Part shown: positions 52,502 through 64,000 of the stretch, piece by piece
How positions within the stretch are numbered: position 1 is the first letter of the stretch
Layout of the letters: each line of letters opens with the position of its first letter
Assembly: GCA_029378245.1 (NCBI GenBank)
Contig: JARKIF010000114.1
Coordinates: 1 to 64,000 of the forward strand
Source of the DNA: Roridomyces roridus
Lineage: Eukaryota > Basidiomycota > Agaricomycetes > Agaricales > Mycenaceae
Direction: 5' to 3'
DNA: 64,000 bases
Translations under genes and position numbers: made by a program
The notes under the pieces: model-generated
The model's database searches: none
The model's input: only the letters and a program-made list of their open reading frames with translations
Told to the model about the DNA's origin: nothing

Positions 52502-55500
52502 ATGTCTGCCACCAACTCGGTGCAAGACGAAAAGGCCGCCGTGAAGCCTCCACCGCCCGTCAAGAAACGCGGATTCTTCAACCGAAAGGACAAGGTCGAG
52601 GAGAAGGTCAAGCAGGATGTCGACTCGGAAACCACAGAGGTCGACGTCGAGCCCGTTGAGGCTCCTATTGTCCCCGTCTCCTTCTTCGAGCTCTTTCGAT
52701 TTTCCACCCCCTTCGAGCTGTTCCTCGACTCTATCGGCTTCTTCGCTGCTGTCTGTGCCGGTGCTGCTCAGGTCCGTCGTTGCCCTTGTATCATTTCCAT
52801 CGTGCTCACGCCTAGGCAGCCAATGATGACCATTCTCTTCGGAAATCTCGTCAATCAGTTTGTTAATTTCCAGGCAACCGTGAACGCGATAGAATCAGGT
52901 AATTCAACTATCGCCGACGCAGCCCAAGCAGCACTTCCCGGGGTGGCCCACAACTTCAGGCACCAAGCTGGACTACTCGCGACCTATCTCACCATTATTG
53001 GTGTTGGCATGTTCGTGTGCACTTACACCTACATGTATGACACGATTTGCATTTCATTTCACTTACGAGCTAACCGAGTTCCCACAGGTTTCTTTATGTA
53101 TACACGGCCGAGGTTAACGCCAAACGCATTCGGGAACGCTATCTTAAGGCCGTGATGCGGCAAGATATTGAATACTTTGATAAAGTCGGAGCGGGCGAGG
53201 TCGCAACGCGCATTTCAACCGACACTCATCTCGTGCAACAAGGGATTTCGGAAAAAGTTGCTCTCGTTGTCAATTTCCTATCGGCTTTCGCCACTGGATT
53301 CATTGGTAAGTGCTTGTTTTCCTCCTTTCGAGCTCTCGCGCCGACCCACTCCCCTAGTGGCCTATGTCCGAAACTGGCGACTCGCTCTTGCCATGACGTC
53401 GATCTTGCCGTGCATTGGAATGACCGGCGCCGTCATGAACAGAGCTATTGGACGTTACATGCAGTACGTGTGCCATTTTTTTCGTTTCTGGACATACCCT
53501 CAACTATTCTTAGACTTTCTCTCAAGCACATTGCTGAGGCTGGCACCATTGCGGAAGAAGTCATTTCTACCATTAGAACCGCGCAAGCATTTGGCACGCA
53601 GAAGATTCTCGCGGATCTGTATGATGCCCACATCGAGCAAGCACACCAGGCCGACGCAAAGGCTGCCGTGTGGCATGGAGGCGGATTGTCCATCTTTTTC
53701 TTCATAATCTACGCAGCATATGCGCTTGCATTCAGCTTTGGAACCACGCTCATCGACGAAGGCCACGCTTCTGCAGGCGCTGTAATCAACGTGTTCATGG
53801 CTATCCTCATCGGCAGCTTTTCTTTGGGTTTGTCGTTATCTTGTCCTAATCTCCACGTGACTTACCATCCCACAGCACTGCTTGCCCCTGAGATGCAAGG
53901 TACGCGAACTCGCTAAGATTACTTCCGTAAATTCACCATCTTTAGCGATCAACAACGGTCGGGGTGCCGCGGCCAAGTTGTTTGCGACCATTGACCGTGT
54001 TCCGGCCATCGACAGCGCAGACGAATCAGGTCTCAAGCCTGACCACGTCATCGGGGACATCGTTCTTGAGGACGTCCGCTTTAGCTATCCGTCGCGTCCC
54101 ACAGTACCCGTTGTCAAGGGCATTTCCCTGCGATTCCCTGCCGGCAAGACGGCTGCTCTCGTTGGCGCGTCTGGTTCTGGGAAATCGACCGTCATCGCCC
54201 TCGTAGAACGATTCTATGACCCGACCAGCGGCTCTGTCACCGTGGACGGCATCAACGTCAAGGATCTCAATCTCAAGTGGCTGCGCTCACAAATTGGGCT
54301 TGTTTCTCAAGAGCCCACCCTCTTCGCCACCACGATCAAAGGCAATGTCGCACACGGTCTTATCAACACGCCCTATGAGCATGCCTCCGAGGAAGAGAAG
54401 TTCGCTATGATCAAGGAGGCTTGCATCAAGGCCAACGCGGACGGGTTCATTTCCAATCTCACCAACGGCTACGATACGGTGAGTTCCTTCCATACCTTTG
54501 GGGCTTAAACTTCATACACATTTTAGATGGTCGGTGAACGCGGATTCCTACTCTCTGGCGGTCAGAAACGTGTGGTTTGGTCGCCTTATTTGAAAGCTTC
54601 ATTCATTCATCTACCTTAGAACGTGTTGCGATTGCGCGTGCCATCGTCTCGGATCCCCGTATCCTGTTGCTTGATGAGGCGACGAGTGCCCTCGACACCC
54701 AGTCCGAGGGCGTCGTGCAGGACGCTTTGTACGTCTGATAACTCAATTTTATCTCTCCTTCTCATTGCAAGCACAGGGACAAGGCTTCCTCCGGCCGTTG
54801 CGTCATCACCATTGCCCACAGATTGTCCACGATCAAAGACGCCGATCAGATATTCGTGATGGGTGACGGCCTCGTTCTCGAGCAGGGCACACACAACGAG
54901 CTTCTCAACAATGAGAACGGCGCGTACGCGAAGCTGGTTCAAGCACAGAAGCTACGCGAGGCAAAGGACAATGCGGCTGGTGCCACCGAGGATGAGACCA
55001 AGGAAGCTGAAGAAATGGAAAAGGCTATCCGCGAGGAGATTCCACTTGGACGCAAGAACACTGGGCAACACTCCCTGGCTAGTGAGCTTATTGAGAAACG
55101 GCTCCAAGCACATCGTTCGGAAGAAGAGGATTTCAATCTTCCTTATCTATTCAAGCGCATGGGTCGTCTTAATCGCGCTGGTTGGAGGAAGTACTTGATT
55201 GGTGGGATCGCGGCCGTGCTCACAGGTTGCGTATTCCCCTCCTTCGGTATCGTTTATGGTGCGTGTAGTTTGTTACACAGGTTCTCAAGCGATTCTGACC
55301 GCTGCGCAGCCAAGGGTATCACCGGGTTCTCCCTGGAGGGGCATGCGCGCCGTCACGCTGGTGATCGCAACGCTCTTTGGTTCTTCATTATCGCTATCCT
55401 CTCCACCGTTTGCATCGGTGTTCAGAACTATCTCTTTGCATCGACTGCAGCCACATTGACGAACAAACTGAGATCCCTCAGTTTCCGGGCTATTCTTCGT

Positions 55501-57499
55501 CAAGACAGTGGGTGCATACACACGTCATACCTGCTTTTTCTAACGATTTTACAGTCGAGTTTTTCGACAAGGATGAAAACAGTGCTGGAGGTCTGACGTC
55601 CACGCTCAGTGACAACCCCCAAAAGGTTAATGGACTTGCCGGTATCACATTGGGCGCGTGAGTCGATCCTACTCTGATTCAGGTTCTGTTCTCATCATTC
55701 CATAAAGCATTGTGCAGAGTATCTCTACTCTTGTTGCTGGTGCCATCATCGGTATTTCGATCTTCTGGAAAGTTGGGCTCATCGGACTTGGTTTGTGATC
55801 CGTTCTATCTTCATGGCTAGCCTAACAAACCATAGCATGCATGCCAACGCTCGTTTCAGCAGGTTACATTCGTCTGGTACGTTAAGCACATCATTGGCTC
55901 TGTGCAGCCGACTCACGTGATCATCAGCGCGTCGTGGTCCTCAAGGACCAGAGAAACAAGAAGGCCCACGAAGCTTCTGCTCAAATTGCTTGTGAAGCTG
56001 CCGCGGCCATCCGCACCGTCGCGTCTTTGACCAGGGAAGATGACTGCTGCGACCTATACAGCAAGAGTTTGGAAGAACCCATGCGCCAATCGAACCGGAC
56101 CGCCATTTGGAGTAACTTTTTGTACTCTCTGTCACAGAGTATGATCTTCTTTGTCATTGCGCTCGTCTTCTGGTTCGGCGCGACTCAAGTATCGGAGCGC
56201 AAAGCGACCACGTTCCAATTCTTCGTTGGTCTGATGGTGGGTAGAGCTCATTCTTCGGAACACAGCTGAACATGCATTTTCCAGTCCGCAACGTTCTCTT
56301 CCATTCAAGCAGGCAACGTGTTTTCTTTCGTTCCGGACATGTCTTCTGCCAAGGGCGCGGCTTCCGACATCATCAGGCTTTTGGATTCGATCCCCGAGAT
56401 GGACGCTGAATCAACGGCGGGCAAGAAAATTGACACTGCCACTGTGAAAGGCCACCTTCGTCTCGAGGGCATTCACTTCCGGTATCCCACGCGACCGGGT
56501 GTTCGCGTTCTTCGCGACTTGTCTATTCAGGCCGAGCCCGGCACTTACGTTGCTCTAGTTGGAGCTAGTGGTTCTGGCAAGAGCACTGTGTAGGTCCCAG
56601 AGATTTTCCGGCTTGCAATGGCTGACGGTTCTCAAGGATTCAAATGCTCGAACGTTTCTATGATCCTTTGGCGGGAGAAATCTACGTGCGTCAAATAAAT
56701 GTTTTGAATACTCGAGCTAAATCTTCCTCATCAGCTGGATGGCGAACGCATTTCGGAGCTGAACCTGACAGAGTATCGGAAGCAGATTGCGCTTGTTTCA
56801 CAAGAGCCTACGCTTTATGCCGGCACTGTCCGCTTCAATATTCTTTTGGGAGCCATCAAGCCACACGAGGAGGTGACGCAAGAGGATATCGAGCAAGCCT
56901 GCCGCAACGCCAACATCCTGGAATTCATCCAATCCTTGCCCGAGTAGGTTCAGCGTCCTTGCCACCACCCATCCTTATGGTTTCCGCAGCGGATTTGACA
57001 CTCAGGTCGGCGGCAAAGGCTCCCAGCTTTCTGGTGGTCAGAAACGTGAGATTCATGTACTACGTTCACGAATTTGCCGCTAATATCTGCCGTAGAACGT
57101 ATTGCGATTGCCCGAGCTCTGCTGCGCAATCCCAAGGTTCTTCTCCTTGACGAGGTGGGTCATTATTTCATCTGAATTTCGCCCGCGTTTAATTTCTGTG
57201 CCAGGCAACGAGCGCACTGGATTCCAATTCGGAGAAGGTGGTCCAGGCTGCTCTTGATCAAGCAGCCAAGGGCAGAACTACCATCGCCATCGCCCATCGT
57301 TTATCGACCATCCAGAACGCGAACAGGATGTGCGTTTTTCATATCCTCGGTCGCGAGAACATCCTGGTTGACCCTCTTTCGCAGCTACTTCATCAAGGAA
57401 GGCCGGGTCAGCGAATCCGGGACTCACGACCAGTTATTGTCGCGACGAGGAGACTATTACGAGTATGTACAGTTGCAGGCTCTGAGCAAGAGGGAGTAA
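52502..57499 (+). CDS. Full-length ABCB (MDR-type) ABC transporter
   Basis: It has two membrane domains and two ATPase domains in one chain. It starts [20 protein letters not shown], with a basic/acidic cytosolic head. First half: membrane segments, [20 protein letters not shown], Walker [11 protein letters not shown]-loop [13 protein letters not shown], signature [15 protein letters not shown], Walker [17 protein letters not shown] and H-loop [11 protein letters not shown]. Second half: [19 protein letters not shown], Walker [41 protein letters not shown] and [17 protein letters not shown], ending [14 protein letters not shown]. All catalytic residues are present. About 25 introns join cleanly; about 1,300 residues. 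Likely drug or lipid export. A pheromone exporter (Ste6) role cannot be excluded, but there is no mating locus here. Confidence 0.94.
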
Positions 57500-57631
57500 A
57501 GGACGTTAGAGAGTAGTATACAATACAGGATGATACGGATTTCCATCATATAATAATGTTTTTGGCCTTCGGAGTCCGAGTTGGTACCTGTTGACGGCAT
57601 CGCAGCCACACGCGTGTTTTCGGCCACAACA

Positions 57632-58954
57632 ATGTCTGTGTCTCTGAACCCCAGCAATGCTCTTGGATTCAACAGTGGGTCTCTCCCCGTGCTCCAGTGC
57701 TCCGTCTCATCTCCCCAGGACCACTTACCACCCTCGTTAAACGCTCCTTGACAATCACCAACCACAATTCTCAACCGGTGGCTTTCAAGGTCAAAACTAC
57801 CGCTCCAAAGGTCATCCTGTCCCTCCCTGGGCTGGTAGGAAGCGTCCTGACCCTCGCTTCTAGTTGTATGCTGTCCGACCCAACTCTGGGCGAGTAGAGC
57901 CCGGCCAGAGCGTTGATGTGTCTGGTGCGTCATCTACGCGTGTTTCGGTCCAAAAAATCTGATCCCTCCGTTTGCCAGTCATGCTACAGCCGATGAAGGA
58001 CGAGCCCCCGCTGAACACGAAATGCAAGGACAAGTTCCTGATTCAGAGCACGCTGATTACACCGGGCAAGGAGGCCATGCCGCTGGCGGACATTGTATGT
58101 GGCTCTTTGTGCATTGCGCGCGCAGCACAAACTCAAATAATCATTTCTTAGTGGACTGGGGCTGATGCAGCGGGCGAGGAGGGCAAAGTCCACCAGCAGA
58201 AATTGAGGGTGGCGTATCTGCCACCAGAGGGCCAGACCCTGGTCGAGGAGGACGAGGAGCCGCACAACATGCCTACGGACTCTGTGATAGCGCCTGGAGA
58301 GTCGGTGCGTGCTGCTGAAGAATCAGCATCCGTTGCGTTTTGCTAACATTCCAGCAGCGTTTCAATACTGTCCGCCAACCTCCAGCGGCCAACGGCGAGA
58401 CTGCGGATGGGACCCACACCGTTATTGCTCCTCGGGCCCATACTCCTCCAGCCGACTTTAGTGCCGCTGACGAAACCGAAGACCATCATTCCTTTGATGC
58501 GCCCGGTGTCATTGTCACGCCTCCCCAACCCTCCGAGCTCGTGCAGGCGCCAGAGCCAGAAGCCGAATCTGCTCCCGCCCCTGCAGCATTCGTGCCAGAG
58601 CCAGAGCCAGAGCCTGTGGCTGAACCTGTTCCCGTGGTGGTACCTGCACCTGCACCTGCTACTCGCACGCCTTCCGTACCAACACCTGCCACGCTGCCCA
58701 CCCCTCTGCCACCCGCGGAGGACTTTGCTGCCAAATATGCCGAAGCGCAGTCCGAGATTGAGAGACTGCGCGCATTGCTTGCTACGTCACAGCCTCCCGC
58801 GGAGCTTCGTCGTAGGACAAGAAGGCTATCGGACGAAGCTACGGCTGTGGACGTTGCTGTGCTCGAAGAAGCATCCATCCAAGAAGGTGTTCCTCTGCAA
58901 ATCGTGGTTATCATTGCTCTTGGTGTCTTTATCACCACGTATCTCTTTTTCTAA
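57632..58954 (+). CDS. SCS2: VAP/Scs2 ER membrane protein (MSP domain, tail anchor)
   Basis: VAP proteins sit in the ER and bind FFAT motifs, tethering the ER to the plasma membrane and other organelles. It starts MSVSLNPSNALGFNRPL. The MSP domain continues with LVKRSLTITNHNSQPVAFKV, KTTAPK, LYAVRPNSGRVEPGQSVDVS, VMLQPMKDEPPL and KDKFLIQSTLI. A long Pro/Glu/Ala linker with EPEPEPE-type repeats follows, then a coiled coil (AEAQSEIERLRALLA) and the tail anchor VPLQIVVIIALGVFITTYLF. Four or five introns fit. About 350 residues. It begins 132 bases after the ABC transporter stop, on the same strand. Confidence 0.93.
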
Positions 58955-59127
58955 AAAGTCGGACAGCTACTACTACTATGCCTACAATCCGTCTCACTCT
59001 TGTGTTCTCGGTTACATTACGCGCCACGAAGTAGATAGACCGTGTACCACGCTCGTTTTCCTCTTTTCTTATTCCTTCTCTGGAGCTCCTCAGTCTTTTC
59101 TTAAATACATATTTTATTTCTTTGTCT

Positions 59128-60406
59128 TTAGACAAACGTGGGATTGCGCAATTCGGTCTCGATTGCGTTTGCCAGCAGTTTGTGGACGGCTTCAGTGGGA
59201 TGGCCGGAGTCTGGAGTTTGCCATGAGCCAATGAATATGACTGCGAGGGCGTACTTACCGAACCAAAAGAAGCCCTCTGGGTCGGTGCATGTGCAGAATC
59301 CAGTAATGTTGGTGAACCCAAACTCTGAAGCGGTATCCAAGATTTGGTTAAACCACGAGTTGGAGTCGAATGTCATGATTGTTGCGTCTGGATTAGTTGC
59401 TTTGAATGCGGTGATGTGTTGAGCCAGGATGGAATTGTATAATAGGATATTGGTTTTCAGGGAAGCGGCCTTGGTTGGGCTACCGAGGGATGAGGGGGAG
59501 CGCTCTTCGGCGGGTACGTTGATGAAGAGATGGGTGTGAAGGCCATTGTCGTGTGCCTTTTGCTTTTTTTTGTGGAGTCGGTGAGTGAGCACTTTCGTGT
59601 CTTGGGAAGGACGGACCACGGAGGTAAAGTACGAAGTCATTTCTGTTTCGAAGAATTCGGTGAAGTTGGAGATCTTTTCGAGAGTTGGTTTGGGGTATCT
59701 AAAGGAGAACTGGATGCTTACCGAGCTATTGCCGAGGGAATCCCCGGTATCGTTTATGCCTTGGTTTATTAGAACTTGCAGGACGGAAAACAGTTGCGCT
59801 CACCAATCCACCATGCAGTCATCGTCGAATCGTCTGGATGTGGGATGACCTGGGAAGCGTAGGTGACCCATTGGTCGACTTGATCGTGCAAAGGGACTGT
59901 AAAATTGTGGTGCAGAGGTAGGCTGGAAGAGACTTTCATATTCAGCTGCACAACCAAAGAAAATCACATACAGATTGCCGTCGATGTCCGACCCTGCGAA
60001 GGCAAAATCCCAGAGTTGTTTGGTGCATTCCGAGGGTTCGCCCTCGAAGCATCCAGTCAAGAATTCAATCTGAAGTACAAAATCCAGATAGTGGCCGATA
60101 CCCAAGAGAATTCACGGACCCAGTTGGCTCCATCGGAACTCGTCTTGAATGAAATGAGTCGAGCTGATACACGTATCTCGGACCCACATTTCTGAATATG
60201 ATTTGGTTTTGGAGCAGTTGCGCTGGAGTAAAGGCCAAGTCAAATGCATCCCCGATGAAACTGAAGTTTGCGTGGCCCAAGGTGCCTCCTACAAACGTGT
60301 AGGAGTCTCCAAACGCATACATGTGTGTGATAGAGTCCCAGTCAAAGACATTGCGAGCAGCAGTAGCAACGACGGCGCCAGCAGCGAGAACGAGGAGATG
60401 AAGCAT
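59128..60406 (-). CDS. Secreted SGNH/GDSL esterase, CE16-like acetylesterase
   Basis: The signal peptide is MLHLLVLAAGAVVATAAR. The catalytic-serine block is YAFGDSYTFVGGTLGH, followed by NFSFIGDAF, NWIEFLTGCFEGEPSECT, QLWDFAFAGSDID, the block containing WWIGINDTGDS (Asn of SGNH) and INVPAEERSP. The C-terminal Asp-His pair is in DSGHPTEAVHKLL. This order matches fungal CE16 acetylesterases, which trim acetyl groups from xylo-oligomers. About eight short introns; roughly 300 residues. The ATG at 60406 gives a good signal peptide. Divergent from the GT61 gene, 260 bases apart. Confidence 0.87.
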
Positions 60407-60668
60407 TATCGTAGAAGAACTGCATGGTGCAAGTACTTTTATTATCCTGGAAAGAGCCCAGCAGACCAGACACGAGACTTGGAAACGGGCCGTTTGAAAC
60501 ACTGTGAGGGCCAAATAACAAATAACGCGTCTGCTTCTTTGATGGCCCGGGACGGCCTGATAGCACCGTGCAGTCGCCGCCAAGTCGTTCCCGCATTCCC
60601 GCCTGCCGTCAACGCTGTCCAGACACCACCACGTATATATGTTCTAATCTCTCCCTCCACCGCCGTTC

Positions 60669-62555
60669 ATGCCCATGCCTGTCGCCCGCGCCTTGACGCG
60701 CAGAGACGCTGTTCTCTTGCTGCTCGGCGCATCCATCATGCACATCTTTTCTCTATTTTTTCCTCAGGAAATAACACCCCAGGAAATTCTCATCGACGCC
60801 GCCCGGGAGGTCTACCCTCCAGATCCTCCCGAGCCGGTCTACATCACCCAGACGACCACGCTCGTGACAACCACCACCCTCAATGCTCAGCCGACTGCTG
60901 GTCCCATTTCGCCCGCCCCCATAGACTTGTCGCTCGAGATTCCCGAGACTGAGATAATCTCATGGGCACCGGGGTTCACGCTTTTCAAAAATCTCTACAT
61001 GTCCAATGGCACCTTCTTCGTCGTCTCCAACACACCCTCCGCCGACTTTCCAGAAGTGCGCATGATGACCAGCAATCCTCTGGAAGCCAAGGCGTCTGAG
61101 GTACTTTGTCGACTCTTTATCTGTTATCGTGCTCATGAATGCCCAGGAAAATATAAGAATGCGCGAACCGACACGGTATCATATGGATTTCCTGACACCT
61201 GTTGGGGCTGCGCGCCTATGGGGCGCCGATGTCCGCCAAGGGCGGAGCCACCGCATCCTTTCTGTCGACGGGAACACGGTGCGTGCTCCTGCCATCGTCG
61301 TTCCAGCCTCACTGACGCCGTTGGACAGATTCTCGTCAATGAACCAACACAGTTCCTGCGGTATGTTCATTTAAGCGCCTGCCATCCATCTGTGCCTTAT
61401 GTCTGTTATGAAAAGGCACTATTATCATCTAGTTGCCGAACTATTCTTTGGTGTGCAAGCCTTTTGGCATGGCGCGTTCACCACGCCATCGGACGATCCC
61501 GAGCGAGAATACTCGCTCGGCCCGCACCCGGCCCCTCCGCCAATACACCGCATCATCTTTGCCCGGTCGAACGCGGATGGCTGGCGGGACAGCCCGGGGT
61601 TCAACGCCTACTTTATCCGCGCTGCGTTCCCCGCCACGACGATCGAAGTCGAGGAGGATTGGGAGGACCGTGTCACGATAACTTCGGCTCGTGACCGCGC
61701 CTGGCATTTCCCGATGCTCCTGTTGACCGATAGGAGCGCCTCTTTCCGCGGAGAAATCTGCGGAAGCCAGACACAGCGCATCGCTGCAGAGGCTTTTGAG
61801 GCCATGCACCGAAAGGACCAGCTCGTAGGCATCCGCGTCGGGGGCTGGTGGGAGCCTATACGGAGCGCGGTACTGCGTTTTGCTGGTGCGCCAGTTGAGC
61901 TGCCCAATAATTCCGAGCAAGTCGTGCACTCGTCGGACGTCGCAGAGGGCGATCCGAGGTTACCGATGCCAGCAAAGGTGGTGATCACCTATGTTAGTCG
62001 GCAGAGTGCAGGGAACCGGAAACTGACGGAAGAGAGCCACAAGGATCTCGTCGAATCTTTGAACAAGCTCGTCGAACGACGCAACGAATGGGAGCTCCAG
62101 ATCGTCGAAGCGGAGAAGCTGACCAAGGATGAGCAGCTGAGAATCATGGCTCGCACCACTGTGTTGCTGGGAGTGCATGGTAATGCGTCTTCCTCCTTGT
62201 GAAGATGTTCTGAATCCCAAGTTCCAGGTAATGGGCTTACCCATCTCGTTATGATGCCACCCACTCGTATCTCGACTGTGATCGAGATATTCTATCCTGG
62301 AGGATTCGCACACGACTATCAATGGACAACTCGTGCCCTAGGCATGAAGCATTTCGCGGTGTGGAATGACACGTACGTGACCTTGCGTCTCTCTCTTCTT
62401 TTCATTCACCCATGCGCCCCAGTTATCGAACCGAGGGGGTGGGCGAAGGCAAGCCTCGCGTAGATTACCCTGAAGGTTTCCAAAAGGACTATATCCCGGC
62501 CCATGGGCCTTCGATCTCACAGTTGATTGAGGATCGAGTGGATGGACGGCTGTAA
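60669..62555 (+). CDS. Glycosyltransferase family 61 (EOGT-like, DUF563)
   Basis: It starts MPMPVARALTRRDAVLLLLG, a basic N-terminus and one hydrophobic helix (LLLLGASIMHIFSLFF), i.e. a type II Golgi/ER anchor. A Pro/Thr stem follows, then the GT61 domain: HYYHLVAELFFGVQAFWHGA, PPPIHRIIFARSNADGWRD, VVITYVSRQSAGNRKL, LRIMARTTVLLGVHGNGLTH with LVMMPPT, VIEIFYPGGFAHDYQWTTR and ALGMKHFAVWNDT. The HGNGLTH motif is diagnostic. Introns join cleanly. About 530 residues. The donor (UDP-xylose or UDP-GlcNAc in known members) and the acceptor are not predictable here. Confidence 0.9.
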
Positions 62556-62853
62556 GGCTGGGAGGTACTTACATGGGTGTATTGTAACTGCTGTATATTT
62601 ATTTTGCAAGCCCCTGCGCGCGCCGCCGACCCGGGGATGAATCAATTGTGAGACAGATTTGGAAGCAGGACCCCGGTCAGTGCAAGCGTGGGACAGTTTC
62701 TCTTTGTCTCTGTATACGGACCTTTTATAGAGCCAACCCCAGTTTGGTGTCCTGTATCCCCACTCGCTCCTTCATCTGCTATCCTCTACGCCGCCGACTC
62801 GGACGTTGCATTACACCACCACAGTCAGTCTTTTTCTTATTCTTTACATCTTC

Positions 62854-64000
62854 ATGGCTTTCCGTCCGTCCAACCCTTATTCTTACCCGGACGTTCCTCC
62901 TCCTTCCCTTTCTGGTCTGTCCTACGATCAGTCTTCACATACCAGTTCTTCCACACCAGATCCAATGCGGAAACGCCAGCGCACCCTCGACATGCACTCT
63001 GGTGCTCCCGGCTCCAACGACGGCCTCGACGCGAACCCCGTCGGCGACAACGCGTTTATCGCCGACCACGACGCGGTGGACAGTGCCGGCGACGACGACG
63101 ACGAGGACGAGAAGCCAAAGAGTGGCCAGAAGCAAGGCCGTCGCAAAATAAAGATCGAGTTCATCCAGGACAAATCGAGACGCCATATCACCTTCTCCAA
63201 AAGGAAAGCTGGTGAGTGTTCTTCTCGCCCAATCCATCCTGTTCCGGTCTCACATTCCTTTTCAAGGCATTATGAAAAAGGTTTCTTACTTGCCTTTTTT
63301 TCTCCTCACTCCTCACTCGACAAACAGGCATACGAACTTTCGACGCTCACCGGCACCCAAGTCCTTCTTCTCGTCGTGTCAGAAACCGGCCTCGTGTACA
63401 CGTTTACGACCGCCAAACTGCAACCCCTTGTCACGCAACCCGAAGGCAAGAATCTCATCCAAGCATGCCTCAACGCCCCTCACGGCACTCTCCCGTCCTC
63501 CCTACCGGTCGGTACACCCCTTGGACGGGCAGCCCCTATGGGGGGACAAGGAGGTCCACCCGTGTCGAACAACATGCCGGGCGGCCTCTCCATCAGTGGA
63601 GGTCCCGCCAACTCGGCGAGCAAGGAGGATGACGACCCAAACGATGACGACGAAGCGCCACACGGTGGTCGTGCAACTACAGGTGAAAAGCGTCGCCGTC
63701 GCTCTTCCACCACCAACGCCTCAGCAGGAACACCTTCCTCCAATACACGTGGAGCAACATCTCCTGGCTCTGCCCCTCCCCCGCCGCTCTCGATTCCCTC
63801 TGGGGGACCAGCGCCGCAGCACTCGCACTCTGGCCAGCCCTCGCAGATCGCCCTTGGCTCGCCAACATCGCCACAACAGCAACACCAGCCACCTGCGACG
63901 TCGCCCGGGCAATATTCCGCTGGCGGCTCGTACGGACACCACCCATCTCAGCAACCACACCACCAGCAACCGCAGCACGACGGCCAGCTTTATCCGTCGC
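62854..64000 (+). CDS. MCM1: SRF-type MADS-box transcription factor, 3' partial
   Basis: It is a DNA-binding factor of the Mcm1/SRF class, which binds CArG-type boxes with partner proteins. It starts MAFRPSNPYSYPDVPPPSLS. An acidic stretch (GDDDDEDEKPK) precedes the MADS domain GRRKIKIEFIQDKSRRHITF, SKRKAGIMKKAYELSTLTGT, QVLLLVVSETGLVYTFTTAK. Two introns lie in the MADS domain, and the GIMKK exon is only 14 bases. The rest is low-complexity Pro/Gln/Ser/His sequence, typical of activation domains, and runs off the window. RKIKIEFI and the lack of a K-box mark the SRF/Mcm1 type rather than MEF2. Confidence 0.93.
   Translation, partial: MAFRPSNPYSYPDVPPPSLSGLSYDQSSHTSSSTPDPMRKRQRTLDMHSGAPGSNDGLDANPVGDNAFIADHDAVDSAGDDDDEDEKPKSGQKQGRRKIKIEFIQDKSRRHITFSKRKAGECSSRPIHPVPVSHSFSRHYEKGFLLAFFSPHSSLDKQAYELSTLTGTQVLLLVVSETGLVYTFTTAKLQPLVTQPEGKNLIQACLNAPHGTLPSSLPVGTPLGRAAPMGGQGGPPVSNNMPGGLSISGGPANSASKEDDDPNDDDEAPHGGRATTGEKRRRRSSTTNASAGTPSSNTRGATSPGSAPPPPLSIPSGGPAPQHSHSGQPSQIALGSPTSPQQQHQPPATSPGQYSAGGSYGHHPSQQPHHQQPQHDGQLYPS

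Noticed and set aside
52502..57499. ABC transporter as Ste6 pheromone exporter
   Set aside because: General ABCB features only; there is no mating-type or pheromone gene nearby, so only the family is named.

Overview
This window is a gene-dense stretch of a filamentous basidiomycete nuclear genome, most likely an Agaricomycete. Almost every gene is split by many short introns of about 45-55 nt. The protein set is fungal: Rsp5, Slm1, Ypk1, a CSC1 channel, a chorismate mutase and a family GH131 glucanase with a CBM1. A GH131-CBM1 enzyme, a CE16-type esterase and a secreted nuclease suggest a saprotroph or plant-associated mushroom. About 31 genes are recognisable. Two are cut by the window edges: chorismate mutase on the left and a MADS-box factor on the right.

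Layout. 0-6.4 kb: chorismate mutase with a broken frame, thiazole synthase THI4, an AN1 zinc-finger protein with a CaaX tail, and a secreted EEP nuclease. 6.4-7.2 kb: an intergenic stretch with tandem units and tetraloop-like hairpins. 7.2-17.9 kb: housekeeping genes RSE1, EAF7, UFD2, mitochondrial bL35 and a histidine phosphatase with a PIP-box-like tail. 18.9-19.7 kb: a small secreted protein of unknown function. 20.6-24.5 kb: RSP5 plus an inverted duplication of its own 3' end, with an old-yellow-enzyme fragment between the arms. 24.9-34 kb: RasGEF, ribosomal protein uL22/L17 and RICTOR. 34-43 kb: a TMEM16 scramblase, a single-pass PPxY membrane protein, NDUFS4 and a CSC1/TMEM63 channel. 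43.6-50 kb: GH131-CBM1, a membrane-anchored Cu/Zn SOD, SLM1 and an aldo-keto reductase with a C-terminal membrane segment. 50-64 kb: YPK1, an ABCB transporter, VAP/SCS2, a CE16-type esterase, a GT61 glycosyltransferase and an SRF-type MADS factor.

How genes may work together. Three parts of the TORC2 pathway lie within 23 kb: the RICTOR subunit, the SLM1 PH-domain adaptor and the YPK1 kinase. Homologues of two yeast ER-plasma-membrane tethers (Ist2/TMEM16 and Scs2/VAP), a CSC1/OSCA-type channel gene and RSP5 lie around them. SLM1 and the single-pass membrane protein each carry a PPSY motif of the kind bound by Rsp5 WW domains. That the linkage has functional meaning is inference.

Sequence-level features. 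Seven introns fit only as GC-AG introns. Chorismate mutase needs about nine single-base corrections, and four other genes need one each. These sit in short homopolymers or doublets and look more like sequencing error than gene decay, but that cannot be settled here.
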